This document shows positions 31,901 through 41,680 of a stretch of DNA of 64,000 nucleotides, piece after piece. Under the pieces are notes generated by a model. The model was not told the origin of the DNA and did not search any database. It saw only the letters and a list, made by a program, of their open reading frames with translations. Numbering within the stretch: position 1 is the stretch's first letter; each line of letters starts with the position of its first letter. Both the position numbers and the translations under genes were made by a program. Source of the DNA: Salminus brasiliensis (Eukaryota > Chordata > Actinopteri > Characiformes > Bryconidae); contig NC_132892.1 of the NCBI RefSeq assembly GCF_030463535.1, forward strand, positions 33,870,109 through 33,934,108. Direction: 5' to 3'.

Positions 31901-34900
31901 GACCTTCTACCCTGAACATGTTTTTGGGTTTCTGTTTGAATGTGTTTGAGTATTTGCAGTTAAACTCAGCTGATCCTCTCACAGAGCTCGTCATTGTGAG
32001 CAACGTGCCACAAGAATCCTCTGGGAGTCAAAAAAAGACAGTACAATGTGTGTGTTATCAATGTCCAGTGAATAAATGCAGACTTTACAGGAGAAGGCAA
32101 AAATGTTCTGAACTCTGAATGGAAGATAATAAGAAATAATTCTATCCCAAGTAATTTGGAGCATTTCCAATGGTCAGTTTGTCCAGAATTATCTACACAG
32201 TGTACAGAAGCAGCTGCAGGGTTTAATCAATGGATCAACTTAAAAACAGAGATAAAGCAGACAAGAATGGAGATACATGCTTTTCATTGGACAGCAGAGT
32301 TATTATATGAGGTGGTGTATGCTTTCTCAGAATTCTCAACGGTCCTGGTAAATGAAGCACCAAATGGGTATGAATACAAAAGCCTTTTAAAAGGCTTTTG
32401 AGGCTGAAATCTTCTCAGAACTGGTAAAACAGTGTCTCGGGCATTGGGCAGTCCTGCATATATCCCTCCACTACATGCATGGGATACATGCAGGACTTCA
32501 TTAGCTAAAATAATCCCCAGAAAAACAATTCAGCTTATTTTACCACCAGCATACCATTCCACAAAATACGCAGAAGACAACTGTAGCTTTACTGGTGGCT
32601 AAATTTAGCTGTGTTTGTGTTGTAGTCATGGTGACTCCTGGTTTCATTCACCACCTCGGTAAATCCCCCTGTATGACCCAAAATAGCCTCAGAAAAAGCA
32701 AATGTGCACAATGCAACAACCAACGACTAAAGTAGTTGCAATAATCTCACCTTTCTTAACTTTTAAGTTAATACTGTACCACGAGGTGGGTACTCCATAC
32801 CAGTAAATCATGGCATGTTCTGCAGCCAGCTGGGTGATGTACACAGTGAAGGTGTGCTGTGTTTTTTCGTCACACACAGAAAGCCTCCCATCATACAATA
32901 AGGCACTGGTAGGTATGGTTTTACACTGTGTTGATCTACAGAACTGTTTCTCCATGGATTTGAAAATCCATTGTGAGTATTTGACTTTGATCATGATACT
33001 GCCACCTAAGCAGCCAATAACATCATTGCAAAGCACTCGACCTGCAGATTGAGGAGAAAAGTAGTTATCAAAGGTTTAGAAAGAGCAGAAACTGTACTAT
33101 AGTGAAAGTATGGTACTGTATCTCAATCTAACTCAATTAAAGAGCTGAAACTGTACTATGGTGAAAGTATGGTACTGTATCCCAATCTAACTCAATTAAA
33201 GAGCTGAAACTGTACTATAGTGAAAGTATGGTACTGTATCCCAATCTAACTCAATTAAAGAGCTGAAACTGTACTATAGTGAAAGTATGGTACTGTATCC
33301 CAATCTAACTCAATTAAAGAGCTGAAACTGTACTATGGTGAAAGTATGGTACTGTATCCCAATCTAACTCAATTAAAGAGCTGAAACTGTACTATAGTGA
33401 AAGTATGGTACTGTATCCCAATCTAACTCAATTAAAGAGCTGAAACTGTACTATAGTGAAAGTATGGTACTGTATCCCAATCTAACTCAATTAAAAAATC
33501 AGAAATTGTACAATAATGATTTGATGAGTACTGTATTACAGCATACATCACAAGAGAAGAAACTGTGCTGTGGTGAAAGTATGGTACTGTATCTCAATCT
33601 AACTCAATTAAAAGAGCTGAAACTGTACTATAGTGAAAGTATGGTACTATATCCCAATCTAACTCAATTAAAAGAGCTGAAACTGTACTATAGTGAAAGT
33701 ATGGTACTGTATCCCAATCTAACTCAATTAAAGAGCTGAAACTGTACTATAGTGAAAGTATGGTACTGTATCTCAATCTAACTCAATTAAAAGAGCTGAA
33801 ACTGTACTATAGTGAAAGTATGGTACTGTATCTCAATCTAACTCAATTAAAAGAGCTGAAACTGTACTATAGTGAAAGTATGGTACTGTATCCCAATCTA
33901 ACTCAATTAAAGAGCTGAAACTGTACTATAGTGAAAGTATGGTACTGTATCTCAATCTAACTCAATTAAAAGAGCTGAAACTGTACTATAGTGAAAGTAT
34001 GGTACTGTATCCCAATCTAACTCAATTAAAAGCTGAAACTGTACTATAGTGAAAGTATGGTACTGTATCTCAATCTAACTCAATTAAAAGAGCTGAAACT
34101 GTACTATAGTGAAAGTATGGTACTGTATCTCAATCTAACTCAATTAAAGAGCTGAAACTGTACTATAGTGAAAGTATGGTACTGTATCTCAATCTAACTC
34201 AATTAAAGAGCTGAAACTGTACTATAGTGAAAGTATTGTACTGTATCTCAATCTAACTCAATTAAAAGAGCAGAAACGGTACTATAGTGAAAGTATGGTA
34301 CTGTATCCCAATCTAACTCAATTAAAGAGCTAAAACTGTACTATAGTGAAAGTATTGTACTGTATCTCAATCTAACTCAATTAAAAGAGCAGAAACGGTA
34401 CTATAGTGAAAGTATGGTACTGTATCTCAATCTAACTCAATTAAAGAGCTGAAACTGTACTATAGTGAAAGTATGATACTGTATCTCAATCTAACTCAAT
34501 TAAAAGAGCTGAAACTGTACAATAATGAAAGTATGGTACTGTATCCTAATCTAACTCAATTAAAAGAGCTGAAACTGTACAATAATGAAAGTATGGTACT
34601 GTATCCTAATCTAACTCAATTAAAAGCTGAAACTGTACTATAGTGAAAGTATGGTACTGTATCTCAATCTAACTCAATTAAAAGAGCTGAAACTGTACTA
34701 TAGTGAAAGTATGGTACTGTATCTCAATCTAACTCAATTAAAGAGCTGAAACTGTACTATAGTGAAAGTATTGTACTGTATCTCAATCTAACTCAATTAA
34801 AAGAGCAGAAACGGTACTATAGTGAAAGTATGGTACTGTATCCCAATCTAACTCAATTAAAGAGCTGAAACTGTATTATAGTGAAAGTATGGTACTGTAT

Positions 34901-37648
34901 CCCAATCTAACTCAATTAAAAGAGCTGAAACTGTACTATAGTGAAAGTATGGTACTGTATCCCAATCTAACTCAATTAAAGAGCTGAAACTGTACTATAG
35001 TGAAAGTATGGTACTGTATCCCAATCTAACTCAATTAAAGAGCTGAAACTGTACTATAGTGAAAGTATGGTACTGTATCTCAATCTAACTCAATTAAAAG
35101 AGCTGAAACTGTACTATAGTGAAAGTATGGTACTGTATCCCAATCTAACTCAATTAAAGAGCTGAAACTGTACTATGGTGAAAGTATGGTACTGTATCCC
35201 AATCTAACTCAATTAAAGAGCTGAAACTGTACTATAGTGAAAGTATGGTACTGTATCCCAATCTAACTCAATTAAAGAGCAGAGACTGTACTATAGTGAA
35301 AGTATGGTACTGTATCCCAATCTAACTCAATTAAAAAAGCAGAAATTGTACAATAATGATTTGATGAGTACTGTATTACAGCATACATCACAAGAGAAGA
35401 AACTGTGCTGTGGTGAAAGTATGGTACTGTATCCCAATCTAACTCAATTAAAAGAGCTGAAACTGTACTATAGTGAAAGTATGGTACTGTATCTCAATCT
35501 AACTCAATTAAAAGAGCTGAAACTGTACTATAGTGAAAGTATGGTACTATATCCCAATCTAACTCAATTAAAAGAGCTGAAACTGTACTATAGTGAAAGT
35601 ATGGTACTGTATCCCAATCTAACTCAATTAAAGAGCTGAAACTGTACTATAGTGAAAGTATGGTACTGTATCTCAATCTAACTCAATTAAAAGAGCTGAA
35701 ACTGTACTATAGTGAAAGTATGGTACTGTATCTCAATCTAACTCCATTTAAAAAGCAGAAACTGTACTATAGTGAAAGTATGGTACTGTATCCCAATCTA
35801 ACTCAATTAAAGAGCTGAAACTGTACTATAGTGAAAGTATGGTACTGTATCTCAATCTAACTCAATTAAAAGAGCTGAAACTGTACTATAGTGAAAGTAT
35901 GGTACTGTATCTCAATCTAACTCCATTTAAAAAGCAGAAACTGTACTATAGTGAAAGTATGGTACTGTATCCCAATCTAACTCAATTAAAGAGCTGAAAC
36001 TGTACTATAGTGAAAGTATGGTACTGTATCTCAATCTAACTCAATTAAAAGAGCTGAAACTGTACTATAGTGAAAGTATGGTACTGTATCCCAATCTAAC
36101 TCAATTAAAAGAGCTGAAACTGTACAATAATGAAAGTATGGTACTGTATCCTAATCTAACTCAATTAAAAGCTGAAACTGTACTATAGTGAAAGTATGGT
36201 ACTGTATCTCAATCTAACTCAATTAAAAGAGCTGAAACTGTACTATAGTGAAAGTATGGTACTATATCTCAATCTAACTCAATTAAAAGAGCTGAAACTG
36301 TACTATAGTGAAAGTATGGTACTGTATCCCAATCTAACTCAATTAAAGAGCTGAAACTGTACTATAGTGAAAGTATGGTACTGTATCTCAATCTAACTCA
36401 ATTAAAAGAGCTGAAACTGTACTATAGTGAAAGTATGGTACTGTATCTCAATCTAACTCCATTTAAAAAGCAGAAACTGTACTATAGTGAAAGTATGGTA
36501 CTGTATCCCAATCTAACTCAATTAAAGAGCTGAAACTGTACTATAGTGAAAGTATGGTACTGTATCTCAATCTAACTCAATTAAAAGAGCTGAAACTGTA
36601 CTATAGTGAAAGTATGGTACTGTATCTCAATCTAACTCCATTTAAAAAGCAGAAACTGTACTATAGTGAAAGTATGGTACTGTATCCCAATCTAACTCAA
36701 TTAAAGAGCTGAAACTGTACTATAGTGAAAGTATGGTACTGTATCTCAATCTAACTCAATTAAAAGAGCTGAAACTGTACTATAGTGAAAGTATGGTACT
36801 GTATCCCAATCTAACTCAATTAAAAGAGCTGAAACTGTACAATAATGAAAGTATGGTACTGTATCCCAATCTAACTCAATTAAAAGAGCTGAAACTGTAC
36901 AATAATTAAAGTATGGTACTGTATCCTAATCTAACTCAATTAAAAGCTGAAACTGTACTATAGTGAAAGTATGGTACTGTATCTCAATCTAACTCAATTA
37001 AAAGAGCTGAAACTGTACTATAGTGAAAGTATGGTACTGTATCTCAATCTAACTCAATTAAAGAGCTGAAACTGTACTATAGTGAAAGTATGGTACTGTA
37101 TCCCAATCTAACTCAATTAAAGAGCTGAAACTGTATTATAGTGAAAGTATGGTACTGTATCCCAATCTAACTCAATTAAAAGAGCTGAAACTGTACTATA
37201 GTGAAAGTATGGTACTGTATCCCAATCTAACTCAATTAAAGAGCTGAAACTGTATTATAGTGAAAGTATGGTACTGTATCCCAATCTAACTCAATTAAAA
37301 GAGCTGAAACTGTATTATAGTGAAAGTATGGTACTGTATCTCAATCTAACTCAATTAAAAGAGCTGAAACTGTACAATAATGATTTGATGAGTACTGTAT
37401 TACAGCATACATCACAAGAGAAGAAACTGTGCTGTGGTGAAAGTATGGTACCGTATCCCAATCTAACTCAATTAAAAGAGCTGAAATTGGACTATAGTGA
37501 AAGTATATTAAGGGCACTGTATCACATATTTTCCTCTGACAGTTCCTTATATTTTCTCTTTTACGTACATGTAAAGTTTTCTTTAACACCAGATAAAGCA
37601 GAATATCTTACCTGAGATCACGTAGAGGGTAAAAATTAAGATCTTCAT
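25993..37648 (-). CDS. CD300/pIgR-like receptor with four Ig domains, ITIM-like tail
   Basis: Best read as one gene of 623 residues. Exons in gene order: 37648-37612 (signal peptide, MKILIFTLYVIS), 33041-32751 (D1), 32020-31703 (D2), 30120-29803 (D3), 29298-28975 (D4), 28128-28048 (Ser/Thr stalk), 27950-27762 (transmembrane), 26405-26353 and 26253-25993 (tail). All phases match (1 throughout, then 0), as in the receptor at 1941-5496. No signal exon lies between D2 and D3 and no membrane exon between 31703 and 30120, which argues against two genes. D2 (FNC, YFCG) and D4 (INC, YWCG) have the canonical cysteines. D1 (IKVKYS, YWYGV) and D3 (IQFSNP, YRLGV) have lost both but keep CD300-type extra cysteines. 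The tail has VDYTTV, an ITIM fit, plus HYEEIA and VYSMAEL. An inhibitory leukocyte receptor is inferred. Splitting into two genes remains possible. Confidence 0.7.
26480..27475 (-). mobile_element. Degenerate DNA transposon in an intron of the four-Ig receptor
   Basis: The ends are imperfect inverted repeats: GCAAAAGTTTGGGCACACTG at about 26500 and CTCAAACTTTTGCATAGTAC near 27470. The interior reads like the antisense of a worn Tc1/mariner-type element but has no intact frame. Class assignment is tentative. Confidence 0.55.
28440..28930. other. Intron of the four-Ig receptor, nothing recognised
   Basis: AT-rich intron between the D4 and stalk exons. It holds a duplicated ATAATACAGATTATTTTATA phrase near 28658-28695 and a short TAA-rich run near 28890-28920. 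No exon is seen. Confidence 0.4.
29600..29765 (-). mobile_element. tRNA-derived SINE fragment
   Basis: On the minus strand the sequence has an A-box-like stretch (GTGGTGCAGCAGTCTAAGCG) followed by a B-box-like stretch (GGTTGCTGGCTCAATCCC), the internal promoter arrangement of tRNA-derived SINEs. It sits in the intron between D3 and D4. A related fragment is at 62105-62200. Confidence 0.6.
30121..30953. other. Part of the D2-D3 intron, checked for signal-peptide and membrane exons
   Basis: I read the minus strand here for a signal-peptide exon ending in phase 1 and for a transmembrane exon, and found neither. This supports joining the D1-D2 exons with the D3-D4 exons in one gene. The rest is AT-rich sequence. 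Confidence 0.45.
30954..31480 (-). mobile_element. MITE family 1 copy in the four-Ig receptor intron
   Basis: One end reads TGGACAAAAGTATTGGGACA. The interior contains CCAAAAGTACTGGATGGAGC and CTAGACAAGCTTAGAGAG phrases shared by all copies of this family in the window (37984, 40006, 47410, 52366, 53640, 54112, 55630, 57842). Non-coding, non-autonomous DNA element; superfamily not determined. An A(18) run is near 31014-31032. Confidence 0.75.
33085..37505. repeat. Tandem array of a 59/60-bp repeat with higher-order structure
   Basis: About 74 copies of a 59-60 bp unit built of CTGAAACTGTACTATAGTGA, AAGTATGGTACTGTATCCCA and ATCTAACTCAATTAAAGAG parts. Units vary at a few positions (CCC or CTC, AAAG or AAAAG, ACTATAG or ACAATAA). 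A longer variant segment with GATTTGATGAGTACTGTATT and TACAGCATACATCACAAGAG occurs at about 33497, 35342 and 37371, which divides the array into blocks of 1845 and 2029 bp. Because 60 is divisible by three, spurious frames (VLYPNLTQLKELKLYYSES type) appear on the plus strand. The array lies in intron 1 of the minus-strand four-Ig receptor and is removed by splicing. Confidence 0.95.
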
Positions 37649-37742
37649 CTTTCAGATGTGGCACGCTTCCACATGTCGTACTCTTATAACAGAAGGTCTT
37701 CCTCCTTTGATGTCCTCTGGAAGTTTCTACGGTGGGGTCTGC

Positions 37743-37750
37743 CTTATAAT
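37743..37750 (-). promoter_or_regulatory. TATA-like box of the four-Ig receptor
   Basis: On the minus strand ATTATAAGGC lies about 95 bases before the start codon at 37648, close to the 78-base spacing seen in the two-Ig receptor promoter. No convincing PU.1 site was found next to it. Confidence 0.35.
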
Positions 37751-37983
37751 GGGCTCCTACCATTATAACACAAAGGCCAAACCAGTCATAAACACTGCCA
37801 TCTATTGGAGAACAAATATTAAGGCTACACCACAATTCAGAAGAAAATGCATTTGAACAGAATAATGCTTGAACGAGCTACATTATCTGCAACATGTGTT
37901 TGTTTAATATTCGTATAACACCCTGATCGTCTCAAACTGGGAAATACAAAACATACTGACCAGATTTGAAATTATTTGACTTT

Positions 37984-38397
37984 ATATGTCCAAATGTTTA
38001 TGAACACCCCTTCTAAAAAATGCATTCGACCACTTTAAATTGCACCCATTGCTGACACAGACACATAGACAGCTTGTCTAGTCCCAGGTGTGGGCTAGTG
38101 GGGTTTAAAGCCCCCCAGCATGATGGGTGTTGCTCCATCCAATACTTTTTAGGGATGAGTTGGGGATGGATGACGTGGGGTGGTGATCATCCAACATCCT
38201 GACTTCACCAATGCTCTTTACTGAATCCAGTCAAACCCTCACAGCAATGCTGAAGTAGAAATGTAGTAGAAAGCTTTCCTTCTTTGGACAGTAGAGACAA
38301 TTACTCCAACAAAAGCAGGATCAGCTCTTTTCAATATCCTTGATTTCCAAAGTAGCAATAAATAAACAGGTGTCCCAATACTTTTGTCTACATAATG
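37984..38397 (+). mobile_element. MITE family 1 copy
   Basis: It starts TATGTCCAAATGTTTATGAA and ends GGTGTCCCAATACTTTTGTC, the opposite orientation to the copy at 30954. It is non-coding. Confidence 0.75.
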
Positions 38398-38399
38398 TT

Positions 38400-39150
38400 T
38401 CCCAACGTCCTTCCTTCCTCCCTCCCTCTCGGCTCTGGCACACCTGCAAGGGTTTGATCATTAACTAACAATATCAATATGACACATAACTGCTATGTGA
38501 AGAATTTAGATGGCCTATTTCCCCTTGGTTCATTGTGTGACCCACTTAATCAATGAAAAAACTGATATAGAAATTCAATTTTTTATTTTTATCCAATTGG
38601 ATTCGCCTCAATCCGACAGTCACCAAGATCTAACATCACTTTAGTAACAAGTCTAAACTGAAACAGACTTTAAACAAGCTGAACCATGTAAATAAGCTCT
38701 GAGATGTTGAAACTAAAGAGCCTTTAACAGGTAACGGCATAATAAAACAATGAAACACTCAAATGTCTCATTCTTTTGTCCATTGTCCACCAAAGAAATC
38801 AACACCTTTGGTCTGTGCTCCTCCGGAAACTCTAAGAAGGAAGAGGAAGGTTGAAAGGAAGTCTCAGTAACTATAGGAATTTCATCTGGGCCACCAGTTC
38901 TCATCCTGAAGTCAAGTTCCTCAGCAGGTTCCTCTACCATGAACTATTTTAAACCAAACCCAGTCTGAACGACGGTTTTCCAATCATTAACATTTTGAGA
39001 AATCAATGGAATTCTTCTGGAATTAACTAAATTAGTGCTGGACACTGGCCCTCCAAGACCAAAACCGAGGCCCCGTAAATTGTGCTTGATAACAGTCCAA
39101 AAAGGAACGCATTAGGACACACCTCCCCAATTAAGAGTACAGAGATATCC
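38400..39150. other. Spacer before the zinc-finger relic
   Basis: No gene is recognised. A minus-strand frame at 38713-38940 (75 codons) has no domain I can name. It might be a leftover acidic exon of the neighbouring zinc-finger relic, but it has no VIKTEP-type motif, so I do not claim it. Confidence 0.35.
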
Positions 39151-39154
39151 ATCA

Positions 39155-39830
39155 CTATTTCTCCATAATGTCTATAAGCCTCCGAAGCATTAACATCACT
39201 ACGTCAAGTGTTCTTAACCCATCTTCTAAACTCAGAGAAGAACAGGCCAACCCTTTCCATGGTCCGTCCATGGCTACGTTGTCTTTGCAGTGTGTATTTT
39301 CTGAAGGCTTCTCTCCACTATGTTTTCTCTGATGAACTTTGAGGCTGGCTGAGTGAGCGAAGGTCTTCTCACACTGAGAACACTGGTAAGGCTTTACTTC
39401 GGTATGGACTCTGAGGTTGGAACGCCTGGTTTCCCACAGGTAGAGCACTCGTGAGGTTTCTCTCCAGTGTGAACGCTTGGCTAATACCGTTAAATTCCGA
39501 AAACGCCTTCCCACAGACAGAGCACTGGTAGGGCTTTTCTCCAGTGTGAATTCTCTGATGGGCTTGGAGGCCCAAAGGCAGAGCAAGAGCCTTATCACAC
39601 TGGGAACAGCAGTGAGGCTTTTCTTTAGTATGGCTCTGTTAATGCTCCTGCATCACATGTGGTGGGGGTTTTCTCCGGTGTGAATTATCCGCTGCCTTGT
39701 AAACAATGCAGAGTTGGAGAAACACAGTTTTCCAGAGGTCAAGCACTGGTAAGATTTTTCTCCAGTATGTGTTCTCTCATGTGTTTTCAGTATGGAAAAC
39801 AGCGTTGGATGGCTTTTATCTCCACAGAGA
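39155..39830 (-). pseudogene. C2H2 zinc-finger pseudogene
   Basis: Read on the minus strand, the block shows broken C2H2 fingers: [17 protein letters not shown], then [20 protein letters not shown], then [15 protein letters not shown], with linkers continuing in other frames. One finger and its TGEKP linkers are nearly perfect, but frameshifts and stops occur before, between and after fingers, so no long product can be made. The finger consensus resembles the intact genes at 41681 and 46979. The segment is flanked by direct repeats (39160-39218 and 39888-39955), which suggests a local tandem duplication followed by decay. Confidence 0.8.
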
Positions 39831-40005
39831 GCATCCTGGGTTTCTGTGGTGGTCCATCCATTCTGATGGACACTTAGCTATTACTTCTTCTCCGTAATGT
39901 CTATAAGCCTCAGAGGCATTAACATGACTACGTCAAGTGTTCTTAACCCAGTCTAAAGCATATTAGACTGAACGTTTTACCAACTTTTCAACATTTTTCA
40001 AAGTA

Positions 40006-40280
40006 CACTATATTGACAAAAGTATTGGGACACCTGACTTCTGAAATTTTTTTTTTTTTGGATAATCACCACCATACTTATCCCAAAAGTACTGGATGGA
40101 GCTCCACCACCATCATTCCAGAGAACACAGCTCCTCCACTGCTCCACAGCTCAATACTGGGGGGCTTTATACCCCTCTAGCTCACGCCTGGCATTATTAG
40201 GCAGCATGAAGCCAATAGGTTTATGGTGTTGGAGTCTTATTCTATTGGCAGTACTTCTCCACAGGGACTAGACAAGCTAT
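40006..40280 (-). mobile_element. MITE family 1 copy, internally deleted
   Basis: Begins CACTATATTGACAAAAGTAT and continues with the family phrases GTACTGGATGGAGCTCCACC and GACTAGACAAGC. It is shorter than the other copies. Confidence 0.7.
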
Positions 40281-40397
40281 GTGTGATATGAACACTGGTC
40301 TGGTACTGGTTTGGTTGGTCAATCATTCTCCTTTAGACCCACTAATGTTGCCACCAGTGTCCTGAACTGAGTCACTTCTGTCTGAAGAGCCTCCAGC

Positions 40398-40428
40398 TTT
40401 GATATATATATATATATATATATTAATG

Positions 40429-40475
<47 letters not shown>
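40398..40475. repeat. (TA)n and (ATA)n microsatellites
   Basis: About 12 TA dinucleotides are followed by about 16 ATA triplets. Poly-Ile/Leu frames across it are artefacts. Confidence 0.9.
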
Positions 40476-40980
40476 TGTGGTCTCAATATATTGTATTGTG
40501 TACAAAAGGCCCATTTGTGGGAAAATATATTTCCTGGCCTCAATATATTATATATTTTTGGAAGCCTCAATATATTTATTTGTGGCCTTAATTAATTCTT
40601 TTCTGTCTTTAATATATTTCTGGTGGCTCAATATATTAAGAATAATTATTTTCTGGCCTAAATATATTGTGTTGTGTACACAAAAGGCCCGATTGTGGGA
40701 AAATATATTATATCCTGGCCTCAATGTATTACATATTTGTGTTAGCCTCAATATATTTATTTGTGGCTTTTTTTGTCTTAATATATTATCCTGTGGCCTC
40801 AATATATTATCTTGAGTTCTCAATATATTTCTGGTGGCCTCAATATATTAATAATAATACATTTTGTTGCATAAATATATTGTTTTGTGTACACAACAAA
40901 TATTATTAATAAATAAATTATTTCCTGGCCTCAATATATTATTTATTCATCTTAATATATTATCTCGTGGCCACACCTTA
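40476..40980. repeat. AT-rich minisatellite with TGGCCTCAATATATT core
   Basis: The phrase TGGCCTCAATATATT (and variants) recurs more than ten times. A longer block including TTGTGTACAAAAGGCCC and GTGGGAAAATATAT occurs at about 40493 and 40670, with a partial form at 40865-40930. This indicates a roughly 170-190 bp super-unit built from shorter units. No gene. Confidence 0.8.
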
Positions 40981-41504
40981 TTAAAAAACAATTAAGGGAT
41001 TCCTAGACTGGAGATCTGGAGCAGTTATGCAGCGATTGACACTTAAATTGTGTATTTAATTTAGTAAATAATGCTATCAGTGCAGTTTACAGTACATTTA
41101 GAGTCATTTTTATTTAAAAAAAATAATAATAATATTAGTGCAAAAACGAGGTGCCTTGTTGTTGTTATTTGCCTGTCGCATAGCAACCGCCGGTGCAGGA
41201 AGTAGCAATGCGGTGAAATTCCAGAAGACCAATCACAAGCCACAACCTGTTCACGCCCACTTTGATCTTGTGAACGACAATGAATTTGGTTGTGTTATTT
41301 TATTGATAAAAATAACACATTTACAGTTTTTTTTTAAATACATTTATATAAAAATCAACACCACACTGCATATTTTTAAAATTAATAATCGTCTTTTGAA
41401 TTGAAGTGAAATTGCACTGTTACATGGCGTGAATATTTTCTAAATAATAAATAATTATTATTTATATATAATAATAGTAATAATTTTCCACCGTGTCAGG
41501 ATTT

Positions 41505-41625
41505 CCGACGACCAATCGCAAGCCGTTTCCTTACGTACGCCCCCTGATTGACACTCAACGCAGCCAATCAGAGCAGGAATGTTAGTGTGACGTCGCGACA
41601 CCGCAGCACAGATTGACGAAGAAAA
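41505..41625 (+). promoter_or_regulatory. CCAAT-box promoter of zinc-finger gene 1
   Basis: CGACCAATCGCAAGCC (about 41508) and GCAGCCAATCAGAGC (about 41560) are two CCAAT boxes, followed by TGACGTCGCG (CRE/ATF-like, about 41588). No TATA box is present. The arrangement is conserved before zinc-finger gene 2. An extra copy of the motif (AGACCAATCACAAGCC) lies near 41226. Confidence 0.65.
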
Positions 41626-41642
41626 TGGCGAAAGCGTTTTAG
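41625..41642 (+). other. Upstream ORF in the zinc-finger gene 1 leader
   Basis: AAAATGG gives a strong start context for a five-codon frame (MAKAF, then stop) before the main start at 41681. The same ATG and first four codons occur before gene 2, where the frame runs 14 codons (46924-46968). Confidence 0.6.
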
Positions 41643-41680
41643 AGGCAGTGGAGCTTCGGCGGAGAGCTGAAGATGAGAAT

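Noticed and set aside
33085-37505. CRISPR-like array
   Set aside because: Units are contiguous tandem copies without unique spacers, in animal DNA with introns. It is a satellite.
33464-37615. Open frames repeating NLTQLKELKLYYSES, resembling leucine-rich repeats
   Set aside because: They arise because the 60-bp satellite unit is divisible by three. They break wherever a 59-bp unit occurs, lie in the intron of a minus-strand gene and have no start or splice context.
39600-39900. Plus-strand frames with [10 protein letters not shown] and similar phrases
   Set aside because: Antisense of the decayed zinc-finger linkers (TGEKP), as also seen opposite the intact fingers at 49697-50152 and 53123-53596.
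40399-40823. Ile/Leu/Tyr-rich membrane-like frames on both strands
   Set aside because: Translations of (TA)n, (ATA)n and the AT-rich minisatellite; no gene structure.
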